Assembly (NCBI RefSeq): GCF_018446385.1
Contig: NC_055988.1
Span: forward strand, 164,622,209 to 164,686,208
Reading direction: 5' to 3'
Source: Zingiber officinale
Taxonomy: Eukaryota > Streptophyta > Magnoliopsida > Zingiberales > Zingiberaceae
Length of the DNA: 64,000 bases
Position 1 is the first letter of the stretch. Every line of letters begins with the position of its first letter. Shown here in pieces: positions 35,744 to 48,300 of this stretch. A program made the position numbers and the translations under genes. The notes beneath the pieces were generated by a model that was given only the letters and a program-made list of their open reading frames with translations, searched no databases and was not told the origin of the DNA.

Positions 35744-38700
35744 TTATGGGCTGCAGAGGTTCTTTAGATCCTCTTCCTTGGCATAGAAGGTAGGGATGAT
35801 CCTGGAAGCATAAGGATAGAGATCTTTGTACGAGTTCTTTATGGTGCCTTCTGCAACCCCAGTTGCAAGCGATATGTCTGTGAACCACAAAATTTTCATT
35901 GAGAATTCAACCAAGAAAAAAAGGTATCGAGGGAATAAAGGAAATCACAGTGGAAGATCTACATAATGAAACGAGAACCTTTGAGGGGTTTTTTTTCATC
36001 AGATAGCTGAGTTATCATGTAAATAATAGCTGCTGCAACTGAAATGGGACTCCTCCTGCACAAGTTCAGAAAATTGAAGCTTTGGAAGATAACACAATAC
36101 TAAAATGAAAATAATGACAATCTGATTAATTATGGAGTAAAGCACAAAAAAAAAATCAGGAATATAGGATAAACGATAAAATTTAACAATCTATTATTGC
36201 TAAGATGTGACCATGGAAGGCATCAACAATAATAAGTCTAAACTTTTTAGCAGCAAAAAAAAAATCAGATTAATTAAGCCATTCCGAATTAATATACCTT
36301 ATGTCAAGTTCCTCTGATTTTTGAACTGCTTCCTGAGCTGCTTTAACTGCTTGATTTGTCATGCCAAGATGTGAACAGAATCGTCTCTGAGAGACATAAC
36401 GAGCAGAAATAGAAAAATAAATAGTGATAAAAATGTTATGTAGTTAAGAATAGAGCAAAGACTAACCAAGAAATCTCCAGCATGAATTGTGCCCATCTCC
36501 ATAGATTGTCCCATCTCAACTTCAAGTTGTTTAACAATGAACTCTTTGGCCCGACCTATTTCCTTCTTTGTAGCTCCATTAGCAACCGAACAAATCTCTA
36601 AACGAATGGTAAATATCTTATCAGTAATGTCTAGCAATTTGTAGTGGAAGGAAACAAGAATGCACAAAGAAACTGGAAAAATAGCCTCACACCTTTGACA
36701 GTTCGAGGTTTGTCCTCCTGGCGGCAAGCAATGTATAGACAAGCAGCTAAAATTGCATCTTGATTTCGTCCCTTGACAGACTTCAAATCTTCCACCTTCT
36801 TATATATTTCATTGGCTCGGTCCTTAAAAAGGAAGGAGAAAACAATGAGCTGAGCAAGAACTGAGAGAACATGCTTGTCACGTTATCACACTTTGCAACC
36901 ATTGATGTTGGAGATGGTATATAGATATCATTTGACAATGCACAGGTAAACTAAACTATCAGCTGAAAACACAAATAATTGAACTTCTGGTTCTAGGAGG
37001 TGATATGGCAGGATCTGAAAAGGTATATGCACAACAAATCGAAAAACATATTCACGGCTTGTGTTTTTCTATTGATGTAACAAAATATAGCCATTTTTCT
37101 TCGCATTTTCAGATTTCAATGATTAGCATGTGTGTGGTCTTAAGCAGTAGGTGCCAGTGGTGCCAAAGTTCTGAAGCTCTATAAAGCCTTTTTAGTAACG
37201 GTATAAATTGGTCACATTACAAGAAAGATAGATAATATATTTTTTATGTTTCACTCAATATAAATTAGGCAGAAGCCTCAAAAAGGCCCTTAATTTTTCC
37301 AAATGCCCTAACAAGGCCCCATCTCTTCAAATATCCTATTAGGACATCATTTCAATGTCTTCTCAAAGATAACCTTGGATGTAATCTCCCTGTTGCTTGA
37401 GCCAACCAAAGCTCGTCAAAGTTGATCCTTGATTGGCAGACCTTGTTGGAGTTGATTATTGAACACTGGACAGACTCATCAGCAAGTTGACCACTGACCA
37501 AACATATCAACCCAATCTCGCTAAAGATCATAACTGGCCCTTGCTGAAATTTCAACTCTTATGCTGTCTATGCTATATTTACTTTTTGGTGAGGGAAAGG
37601 AAAAAAAAAAAGAAAGGAAATCAATTCCTTCACTGAATCCTTCTGTCTCTCCTAGGTGACCACTTCCCTGTGACACAGCATGTAGCCTCTGCTGCTCCAA
37701 TGACGGTGCCACCATCAACAGCCCTAGCGCCTGCCATCTTCAACAGCATGTGGCGTCGGTTCCAGTGACAGCAATGCCGCCTTCAACAGCCCCCAATTCA
37801 ACCTTTGACAGCATGGGTGTCTGCTCTAGCGACAAGGACAACCTTCAACATCCTCCATGGCCACCTTTGACAGTGCACAATGTCTGTTCCAGTGATGGTA
37901 TCACCTTCAACAGCCTACAGTGTCACCTTTGTCAGCAAGCAACGTCTGCTCCCTGGTCCCAGCCAGCTTGGTACGACCTATCAACAGAGAAGTGGTCATC
38001 GAGGCTCCCCACCAAGTTGCTCATCTTCATCACTTGGGATTCACCAGATTTTCGCAGGACAAAACTTGTGCAACTTCTGCTGATTTAAAATCAATTTGTC
38101 CAAGTGACTAGAGCATTAAGGTTATGCTAATTAGAGGGAGGGAAATAGAAGGGGAGGGAGGTCGAGGGAGTGGAAAGAAGAGGGGGCCTAAAAGGCATTT
38201 ATTTGGATGATTGCATGTAAGGGTGGATTCTTCACATGAAGACTCTTTCATTTACATGAGGGGAAAGGAAGATGAAAAGAAAACCAAATATCTAAAAACA
38301 TCCTCATTTGAACCCAACCCCTCAACCATCTCTCATCACTGTCATTTCCCACCCTGCTCCAGCAAAAGACTACTTTGAGAAAAATATGGTTCAGCATTAT
38401 TCTAGTTCAAAAAATATGCAATGTTAAAAATGTTGGTGATGTCTACATATGAGAATGAAAATCAATGGCTAACTAATTGATACAAGATCATGATTTGAGC
38501 AAAACAAGGCTTTCTAAGATCCTAGTGTCAAAAATAAAGATACAATGGAATGCCTTTGTGACATAAAAATTAATGATGTTTTAACTAATATATGGTTCTA
38601 GACTTCACTAATGCATGAAATATATGAGAAATGTCATTAATAGTTTGATGGCATATATACACACATATGAATGGAAGCAAATAGATACCTCTGGAAGGAA

Positions 38701-41700
38701 TTACGTTTTGAAAAAGAAAGATAATGTTTACATATAACCATATTGTATTGGTGTAGTTCTAAATATACTTATATGAATTAAGTGGCCAAGTTGGTAGCCT
38801 AGTTTTGCTTCTCAAAAGTTCAATGGTTCAAATCTCCACAAGGATAAAAAATTTAAATTTTATTTTAAAAAAATGCCTGACAATAGCCAGTGAAACTCTT
38901 GTAAAATTTGATCGGCTCCAGAAGCTCACGATCAACTTTGGCAAGGTTCTGGCCTACTATCAGCAATCAACTCCAATGAGATCCACTAGCTACCAGTCAA
39001 CTTAAGTGAGTTTACAATGAAGGTTAAAGGTAATTTTAAGGAAAAAAAAAATAAAAAGGTCAACCAATATAACTTCATGGCAATAAAGAACCTAAAATGA
39101 TCATTTCCTTCTGACAAAATAAATTGGCAATGCATAGAGAGACAAATGGTACTGGGAAAAGAATATCAGCGAAGAAGATTGTGGCCAATAGAACAAGTTG
39201 GCATGACATCCACATCTCGAATTAAACATCAAAAAAAATTGGAAGATCTAAAATTTTCCACTTGTTTCTTTCACGAATCAAAAAGATTAGACACAAATAA
39301 AATGAATTTTCAAGTGAAAAAGTAAATAAAAAATATTAAAATATGTAATGGAAAATTATTTACCTTTATAGTGGCGACAAGACCCAACCTGGAAAAGGAA
39401 AACCAAATCACGACTTGCTTCAGCAATCATTCTACCCATGTAAATAGAGGTTCAAAAAAATGGCAATGCAATTGAATGCTAATTGCAACTGAGCATCAAA
39501 ATTTCAAAAATTAAACATATCTAGCCATACAATCTAAGCGAAAGTGCTAGACTGAGTAAATTGTGAATATATATGTCACATTCTTGAGATCATTTTTAAG
39601 CATCTACATAATTCATCAGCCACAGATAATAATAGTTTTGAGGTAGGCAAAGAGGAGGAAGGAACAAGGTGCATGCTAATATGTAGGCAAATGTGAAATG
39701 TGTATCAAGACACAAGCTCAACATTGTGAATATTGAAGCGACAGTAATGAGTCTACATATCTGGCCATATCTTTTTTTCTAATTAACAAGAGGTCTGGCT
39801 ACCCTATCATTTGAAACATAAGATGTTTTTTTTTTAATTATGTGGAGTGTGGACATGACAATCCTTCTATAGTCGCCCAACCATGACCCTTAACCAACTT
39901 TCCTCGCAAGAATTTACAACAAATTATTTTCTATTTAAATTAATGATCCACCTTTCTATCATCAGAAAGTTATTCACATAAGCATTTGCCACTCATGAGA
40001 TCCCCACTGATGGGATCGGAGCCCCAGGATCTACTATTAGTGATTCACCTTTCTATCATCAAAAACTATTCAGATAAGAGTTTAGCGCTCATAAACTCCC
40101 CCATGATGGGATCAGAGTCCCAGGATCAACTATTGGTATGCCCAAGCAATTAATGGACCCTGTGTTCAGTTGTCATCATTCAGCTAATCCGGAACCTTGA
40201 AAAGGTGACTCTTGTACCCTTACACTGTAAAAATACTTCCCCAAAAGAGACTCACTCACTTCATTGCTTTCAAAATCCTACATTAAGAGGGTAACTAAGG
40301 CATTAGAGCTTCCTCAGTCAATTTTGATCATTTGAGGATTACATTATTGATTATAGTGTGTTTTACCTATATGATTGATGTAGCATTTCAATGGAATTAT
40401 AATTAAATATATTGATTATTATATTTTGTCACATATGTTGACTTGATATTTTTTTTTCATAATATGGACCTAAATATCACATGTGCATTATGTAGAGGGT
40501 TGACAACATATTTTTTTAATATGATTTTCAAAACCTAGGGGAAAAACTATGATTCTTTTTGAAGATCGTATGCCTAAGTTCATGCGGAGAATTTGCCATG
40601 AGTGTGCAAAAGAATAACCTGAATGTTCAAGTCATAACTTATCTAAGAAACTAAAAGGCTTGCACGTTGAGATGCCTAGAAAATGCAAGCTAGACGATCA
40701 AACCCTCCAAACACACAAGAAAATGAAAGATTCGTGGAGTTAAGATGCCTTAAAAATTAGCCCAAGTCTTACAAGATCAAGATGATTGAAGACCAAAATC
40801 CTAGAAATCCATAAGCAACCAAAAGGTATGCAAGGTCGTGACCACCCGGAAACCCAAGCAGCTGAAGGCATGTGGGATCAGGATGACAATAGACCAATTT
40901 TCTAGAAGCCATAATCTAGTAGTAGTTGAAAGACATGTATGGTTAGAATGCCTTAAAAACCCCAAAGAAGCTGAAGGTTTGCAGTGGCAAGATGGCAAGC
41001 CCAGGGCTAAAAAACTCAATAGTTGGCAGATTTTTGGTGGCCAGGTCTGAATTTGAGGATCAATGCTGAAAAAGAGTAGCAATATTAGTTCGGTAAAGCG
41101 TAACTGAGTCAAGAGAAAAAGACACAAGTGTTGTTTAGAGAGTCATTAAGAGAAAGATGGATCAAGAGCCTTAAGTAATAATAGAAAATAGAACAAGACC
41201 AACTAAAAATTGTGCAGTTAAAAACAGAGACAGCCACCACCGTTAAAGCAATGGCATTCAATTCCTATCAAGAACACCATTGTACATAAAGCCTCTCTCT
41301 TGAGCCTAACCTCATGCATGGAGGCTGGGAGCTGATGAATAGGATCACTTTTAAGATGAAATCCCATTAAGGTTAAGACATAGGAGCAAAAGGGAAACAA
41401 TGACGAAGCCCTTAGCCCACAACAAAATAAAGTGAAAGAAACTAGAAAATAAAAACATTAGTCATGTACCTCGAAGAGGCTCAAAAATCTTGATGCTGAC
41501 ATCAAAAGAGTTGAATTGGCAAAAGGTGCATCGACAACTAGTTTGGCCAACCGATTTAGAAGATAACTAGAAGATTGAGTACCAAGACTGAAATTGCAGC
41601 ATCAGTCTGAAGGGCCTCTATAGCTAAGCAAAAGTTCACAAACATTGTCTTGAACAAATATCCACCAGAGTTAAGCTCCCTTGGTTCCTTGGCTCAGGTC

Positions 41701-43647
41701 ACCTAAATAACTCTGGCCCATAAGCAATTAATCATAAGGTGTATCCTATACCCCCTCAGTAGAATGTTGGAATCAAGGATGTCATTTAGAAAAATATTCC
41801 ATATCACGGTACTCCCTAATGATCTGAGGCAGCAAATGAAGGTCCACCAAACTATTATAGCATGCAATTTCATCCTTGTAGTACTTGATGGGAGGCTAAT
41901 GATGGGACCAAAGCTTGACTACCTTTCACACACTCAAGTAAAGGATCCAGCCCAGCCATGATAGTTCAAGTAATCCCGAACCCCAAAAATATCAGCCCTT
42001 TTCTTTATTGGATTTGTCAATTGGCAACTATAACATGTTTGTCATTGAAAACAATTATAGATATTTAATTTCTAGTGTTAAGAGTTCGAATAAGTCAAGA
42101 AACTATTCTAGCGTTTAAGGCATGCCCACACTCTAAATGACATGTCCAATCCTCATTCAATTGTACACTATAATAGAATTATTCTTGCAGTGTAAATATA
42201 CTATAAAGGAGCACAACCTCATAAGTAAGTCAATGAATCCCATTCAACTTAGTGTTAGAGGCCACGGGTCAAACTACATCGAGCCAATTCTTAGTCTTGT
42301 TTTCTTGTGGCGAGCATCAAGTCGATAGCTGTCCAATTGAACAACCTATCACTTGAAGCTTTTCAAATCTATATACAATCTCCTCATAGGTAGAATTGAA
42401 GTTCTGAACCTTTGAACCTTACTCCCATCACATGTCTTCCTTGATAATGTCATTTAATTGGTAGATATGCTAAGATAGCAAAAACTCTTCTAGATTAGCA
42501 TATAGAGATACATGATTTATAATCATTCTCGAAAAAATTAGGTTAACTCATAATGAGTTATAGTATGAGCTTACAATTAATATAGAATAGTTATAGTATG
42601 AACTTGTAAAAAACTAGGGTATGTCATAATGAGAGATCGATGCCATACATTAACAAGGAAGGTATGAATTCTCAAGAAAATAGTTGTATGTCAGAAGGCC
42701 ATAAAGAGCCAGGAGGTGCTTCAGCAGTGATGCACATGATAGGGTCAGTATTCTATTTTCTCTTCAGAAAATGAATCCTTCTCATGACTTCGTGGCCCAA
42801 GGTGGAAAAGAAAGAGGCAAGGCTTCAAGCAAAAGGAATGATAGATCAGCTCCTAACTTTTCTAATTATTTCCCTTGCAGTTGAATCTTTCTCTAATCTG
42901 GTTTTGATTTAGTAAGGTATTCTCTTCCCATAAAGAACTTTGAATGAAGAATAAAAATAACCTTACGACACTGTCAGCAAAAATCTAAATTTCCCAAAAG
43001 TAGTTTCAAATAACGTTCCGACACAGGGAACATCTTATAAAAAATAAGAAATTTCCCCGTCCTAAAACTTGCAGTCAGGTCAACTCCTCTACTGATTATA
43101 GAAATAAAACTCTCTTTATTAGGGCACATTGCCCTCGCCGTCATCACAAATCTACATATCAAAATCGTGCAAAAAGTAACGGATCAATCGGCAATAACAA
43201 GAACAGTAGCGAATTGGGCAAAGTTTGATGCATCCATCGAAGGAATAACGAGGTATAGCGGAGCAAACAAGAAGTGGGGAAAAAAACAAATAACCTATCG
43301 GCCATGGTGGCGATGGTCTTGAAGGCGAGGATGAGGGTCCGGTCGGGGTTGGATCCACGGTTCTGCCACCGGCCCAGCGAAGACGAGAGGAAATCCCCCT
43401 GCGCGCCGTTGGGCTTGGAGATGACGGTGGAGAGTCCGCCGTCCGCGAGGAGGGGATTGCTGGGGCCGCCGACGCGGACCGGGTCGTTGTCCCCCGACTC
43501 GTTCGCGAACGTCCTCCACTCGGAGGTCTCGTCTATGGAGTGCGCCTCCAGCACCAGCCCGCACTCGGAGCACACGGTGTCCCCCGCCGAGTGGTCGAAC
43601 ACCACCTCCGTGCTCTTCTTGCAGTCAGAGCAGTAGGCGTCCCCCAT
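35744..43647 (-). CDS. TFIIB: Transcription initiation factor IIB (TFIIB)
   Basis: TFIIB bridges TBP-TATA and RNA polymerase II in the nuclear pre-initiation complex. Coding exons on the minus strand: 43647-43295, 39388-39364, 36822-36693, 36597-36467, 36386-36298, 36055-35979 and 35877-35744. They total 939 nt (312 aa plus stop), the usual plant TFIIB length, with GT-AG introns. The zinc ribbon has C6-X2-C9 and C26-X2-C29 ([16 protein letters not shown]). The B-reader/linker has DETSEWRTF. The two cyclin-like repeats contain [18 protein letters not shown] and [20 protein letters not shown], ending [11 protein letters not shown]. The start at MGDAYC was chosen over an in-frame upstream ATG (43860) because it matches the family N-terminus. 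A TATA-like stretch lies at about 43805-43815. The second exon is a 25-nt microexon between introns of about 3.9 and 2.5 kb. No defect seen. Confidence 0.93.
37680..37960. repeat. Minisatellite in TFIIB intron 2
   Basis: About four units of 60-70 bp sharing CTGCTCCAGTGACG...CACCTTCAACAGCC (near 37687, 37756, 37822 and 37882). Open frames over it on the plus strand (37750-38088) reflect the repeat and match no known protein. Confidence 0.55.
38779..39057 (+). mobile_element. SINE-like sequence in TFIIB intron 2
   Basis: A-box TGGCCAAGTTGG (38783-38794) and B-box GGTTCAAATCT (38825-38835) at tRNA-like spacing form a head of the tRNA-derived SINE type. It is followed by about 200 bp of body and an A-rich end (about 39042-39057). 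No clear target duplication was found, so the 3' limit is approximate. It lies antisense to TFIIB. Confidence 0.45.
39950..40140. repeat. Two-copy repeat in TFIIB intron 1
   Basis: Two adjacent units of about 95 bp sharing CACCTTTCTATCATCA, CTCAT.A and GATGGGATC.GAG.CCCAGGATC. The rest of the 3.9-kb intron (40140-43290) shows no feature I can name. Confidence 0.55.
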
Positions 43648-44063
43648 CCCCTCGATCTCCCTAAACTTCCTCCTTCCTCCTTCCTCCTTCCTCGCGATCG
43701 AATTCGAAATCGCCTTCTTCCTCGCCGGTGCGCCGAATCGAAGAGGGGAGAAAGGGCAGAGAAGGAAATGGGGCGCGTGCGTGCGGTAGGTGAACGGCCA
43801 ATTGGTATATATTATGCGGACGGACAGCAGAAAATAATGAAGGGCAAGTGCAAGGCTCAATGGTTTATAGGAACGTCCGTAAACGGAGATCGTACGTTAT
43901 ATTACTTCCTCCTTCACGCACCAAAACTACCTTTTTTTTAAATTATTTTAATAGTACGTTTTCCTTTATCACATGCTAAAAACAGAGTTTTTTATTCTTA
44001 AAATTATTTTAATACCACGAATTCGTTCATTTTAGAAATATAAAATAGAAATAAGAACTATAA

Positions 44064-44282
44064 AGGGGCGTTTGATTTGTACAATTTTTTATTTTTATTT
44101 TTTAGAAAATATGTATTTTTTAAAAAATAAAAATTTATTTTTTATCATTCTTTATTTTTCTAGAAAATGTTAATTATTTTTTAAAAAAATATACAAGAAA
44201 AATATAAATCAAATGTCATTTTTCAAAAACACATATTTTTAGAAAATGAAAATAAAAAAAAAAGCACGAAATAAATGCACCC
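44064..44282. mobile_element. Tourist-like MITE candidate
   Basis: About 220 bp with imperfect terminal inverted repeats: GGGGCGTTTGATTTGTAC on the left, and GGGTGCATTTATTTCGTGC as the reverse complement of the right end. The interior is AT-rich and itself foldable, with ATTTTCTAAAAATATG-type arms. The flanks read TAA on both sides, which would suit a PIF/Harbinger 3-bp duplication. Confidence 0.45.
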
Positions 44283-44633
44283 TAAGTTTCTAAAATACTA
44301 TTCATTATGCAGTGTGTAATTTAATGTATAAATATATATAAATTATATAAAATAAATATTTATTATTAAATAATTTAATATTGGTATGATTTATTATATA
44401 TAAATTTTAATTTAAGAATATAATAGAAATTAAATTATTAATCAATTTATACGAGAATATGTTATATTATCCGAGGAGATATAAAGATGGATAAACATGA
44501 TTATAATTTTTCAAAAAAAAATATAAGAATAAGTCTTGAAATTTTTTTTGTGTAAAAAATAATATTAATATATTTTAATTTTAGATTTTATCAAATCAAT
44601 TAAGAGTTATTATTAAAAGATTCCGCTTCTTAA

Positions 44634-44634
<1 letters not shown>

Positions 44635-44685
<51 letters not shown>
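44635..44685. repeat. (TA)n microsatellite
   Basis: About 25 uninterrupted TA dinucleotides. Confidence 0.95.
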
Positions 44686-44689
<4 letters not shown>

Positions 44690-45899
44690 TGTTTATTGTG
44701 AAAGATAAGTATTATGTATTTTAAATTGAAAATATTTAATATTTTTATGGTTGAAATATATTATTTAACTTGAAAATATATGAAATAGTTTTCCGTTTTT
44801 TATTAGAAACCAGTTCTGATTAAAAAAAAAATGAAACACTTTGATTTGACTTGTGAGAAATTGCTCTATCAATACAACTAAAAAATTTAATTTTTCAAAA
44901 TAAAAGGAAAAATAAGAAATAAATTTAGAAATATTTTTAGTATTTTGGAAGCAAAAAAAGTATGAAATTGGAAAATTCAAAAGTCAAAGTGAGCCCTTTG
45001 GATAAATCTACTTTATTTATAATGTTGGGTTCGAAAAGGAAGGTAGCTAAAGCAACTATTTTCTTATATATTGAGGAAAAACAGAGTAGATAAATAATTT
45101 CAATATTTGAATACGTTTTAAACTAACAAAATAATTATTCATTTAGAATTTAATATTTGAGCATTTAAAATAGCCACTGTAAGGCATTTATGGTTGAGTT
45201 AACATATAGAAGTTTAAAGACCTTTTAAGGGTCTGAAATGGAGTTAATGTGAAAAAAAGGCCATGTATTTAAATATTTTACTCTCATAAAAAAAATAATT
45301 ATTAAACCAGATAACATTAAATTTAGAGTTATCAATTTGATCCTATAAAATTTTTTAATCGTTATCAAGATAAATTAGAAAGTGGTCACGATGAACGACC
45401 TAAAAACTCAACATCATGTGATTGTATGTCTCATTTGAAAAAAGAAAATCCCTATAAATGAGTTATAACTAAAAATCAAATCACAGAAATCTTAATAACA
45501 ATTTGGCATCTTTTTATTATAACATAGCCCTGAGGGATATTTTACTCTGACAAAGATCATAAGCATATTAGTTATTAAACTTAAATATTATTAATTGATA
45601 AACTAATACATTAGTTGATTTTTTAAAAAAAAAATACTAAATAACATTTTAATTTAATTAATATTCAATTTATTATAAAATAAAAATATACATTTAAAAT
45701 TAAAAGCTCATTATAGATTCAACAGCAAATTAACAAACAATGTCGATAAAATTCTGGAATATCTAAATCATATATCCAAATTTTAAAATTATCAAATCAT
45801 ATATGTCATACTTCTATCTGTGTTGAACTTAATTGATTGCTACATATTCGAAATCTTAATGTGCTAATTGCTACATTGTAGCAATCGATTAAAAAATTT
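44686..45899. other. AT-rich intergenic, no gene seen
   Basis: No open frame with recognisable content on either strand. A few poly-A/T tracts only. Confidence 0.6.
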
Positions 45900-47410
45900 G
45901 ACTTGTATTAAAAAAAAACCATTGCTCTCGATTTAGTGTCTCAAATTGATGTTTGAGTATGAATAGAATTAGGATAACTAGATTAATACATAGGACTCGA
46001 TTTCATATCATTCTGATCTCTTTAAGTTTATCAACTGTTTTACTTAAAATTGACTGATAGACCTAAAGAGCTTCGAATGACATAGAACCAGGTTCTATAT
46101 GTTCATCTAATTCTCATAATTATATTTATGCACTCAAACTTCAATTTGATATAATGTACTGAGAGTAGTGATTTTTTGAATACGAATCAGATTTTTTGCA
46201 CACATTCATGTTAAAAAAAATTGTTGCTCTTAATATGACATATGGAAATGACTTTTGAGGATGGAGTTATAATTAGGAAAACTAGATAAACACATAAGTA
46301 CTAGTTTCATGTCATTCTGAGATCTCTAGATTCATCAATTGGTTTTGACTAGTTTCAACAAAAAAACCTAAGAGCTCAAAATGATATAAAATCATGTTTT
46401 ATGTATTCGTCTAATTTTCCTAATTATATACATACTCTCAAACATCAATTTAACTCATTATATTAAGAGCAGTGATTTTTTGAACACATTTGTGTTAAAA
46501 AAAATATTTATGCTCTCAATATGATATATGGAAATTACATTTGAGGATGCAGATATAATCAAGGGAATTAGACGAACACATAAGATATTATTTCATGTCA
46601 TTCCAAGCTCTCTAAGTTTATCAGACTGTTTTGACCAATTTCAGCTAAAATCGGTTGATAGATTTAGAGAGCTCGGAATAATATAGAGCTATATTTTATG
46701 TGTTTGTTTAGTTCTCTTGATTATATTCATACCCTCAAATATCAATTTTACTCTATATTGAGAGCAGATATTTTTTTTGAACGCGGATCAAATTTTTTAA
46801 ACACATTTGTGTTAAAAAAATTGTTGCTCTCAATATGGCTTATGAAAATAACACTTGAAAACTTTGATATAATCAAGAAAACTAGATGAACACATAGTAA
46901 CTTGTTTTATGTCATTCCGATATCTCTAGATCTATCAATCAATTTTGACCAATTTTAGTTAAAATCGACTGATGAACTTAGAAGGTTAGAATAATATGAA
47001 TAAGGTTCTGTGTATTCCTCTAGTTCTTCTGATTATATTCATATCAGTAACATCAATTTAATCCACTATATTGAGGGTAATGATTTTTTTTAAACATGAA
47101 TCAGATTCTTTGGACACATTAGTATTTAAAAAAATCATTGCTTTCAATATAGCATGTCAAATTGATATTTAAGAGTTTGAATATAATCAAGAGAACTAGA
47201 CAAACACATCAGACTTGATTCAATGTCATTCAAGCTCTCTCTATCCCCATCAATCGATGTCCATCAATCAATTTTGACCAAAATCGATTGATAGACCTGA
47301 AGAGCTCGGATTACATGGAACTAAGACCTATATATTTGTCTAATTCTCTTGATTATATTCATAGTCAAATATCAATTTGACTCACTATATTAATAGTAGT
47401 GATTATTCTT
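45900..47410. repeat. Tandem array of five ~300-bp palindromic units
   Basis: A conserved landmark (TTGCTCTCAATATGACAT and variants) recurs near 45923, 46223, 46511, 46824 and 47138, giving units of about 290-315 bp. Within each unit the second half is a diverged reverse complement of the first. For example ATAATTAGGAAAACTAGAT.AACACATAA in the left arm pairs with TTATGTATTCGTCTAATTTTCCTAATTAT in the right arm, and GCTCTTAATAT near one end pairs with ATATTAAGAGC at the other. Arms are about 105 bp around a spacer of about 60 bp. No coding frame is shared between units. Confidence 0.75.
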
Positions 47411-48300
47411 AATGAATTGGTAGACTGCTACAGTTGGAATAATAAGAGAGGTAAAATGGGTACGAGGCACGTGATATGATAAGTATTCTGAAATTTCACT
47501 TAAGTGGTTGAGTAATTACACTAAAAATTTTACACTCTACAACTGTTGACAATGGTAAAACATTTAGGAGAATAAATTAGAAAAATCTGAATTTGAATCC
47601 CAACGACGATGAATATTTTAGAGGCCAACTTCTTAGTAGACGAATCAAGGGGAAGACAGTTTATCTTTAGAATTAATGGAGTGAAAGCCCGAACACATGC
47701 AATATACCTATAATAATCCACGATTAAAGGAGGTGTTTGGGTGGACCGACCTAGATCTGGATGGGTCGGGCCTAAGGGGTTAACGAATGTTACTAAGCTT
47801 CAGACTCGAGAAATAAAGATGATTGGTGAAAATCAAGAGTACTCGGGAATCAAATTCGGAGTCGTACAGTCCTCGGGATTGTATAGTGCTCAACAAACCA
47901 ATTCAGAGTTGCATAGTATTCGATCTGAGAATCTTACACAGAGAAGATGCGTCTGGAACCAAATGATACTCGGCTTCTAAGCCCAGTACACGAAGATTGG
48001 ATTCAAAATCAAACGGTGCAAAGAGGAACGAAGTTTTGGAGGGATACCGGATGCAATAAAAACAACCAATAATGACGAACAAGAATTAAGTTTCCAGAGA
48101 TCAATTTCCTTGTGGAGATTTTCTTTTGCTTTTCAAAGGTTAGTTCAAACATGTAATCTGGTGGCTCCTACAAAATCACTTCAAGCTCACACTTGCATGA
48201 TGATGGAAGGGTGAAACGGAGAGAAGGCAATGGGCTTTCAGAAGCAGATGGTATGATCGACTTTGTGGTCCTCCACTGATCTCAAGCTTCTTGACAAAGA
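47411..48300. other. Intergenic, no recognised feature
   Basis: A GC-richer patch at 47730-48060, with one open frame of 79 codons on the plus strand (47741-47980), matches nothing I know. It may be a retroelement fragment. Confidence 0.4.

Noticed and set aside
37750..38111. Plus-strand open frames in TFIIB intron 2
   Set aside because: They follow a minisatellite and have no known domain; three overlapping frames are open at once.
43648..43860. Upstream ATG extending TFIIB by 71 residues
   Set aside because: The extension does not resemble TFIIB; MGDAYC matches the family start and the extension lies in the probable promoter/5' UTR.
43274..43941. Plus-strand open frames opposite TFIIB exon 1
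   Set aside because: Antisense shadow of the GC-rich TFIIB exon.
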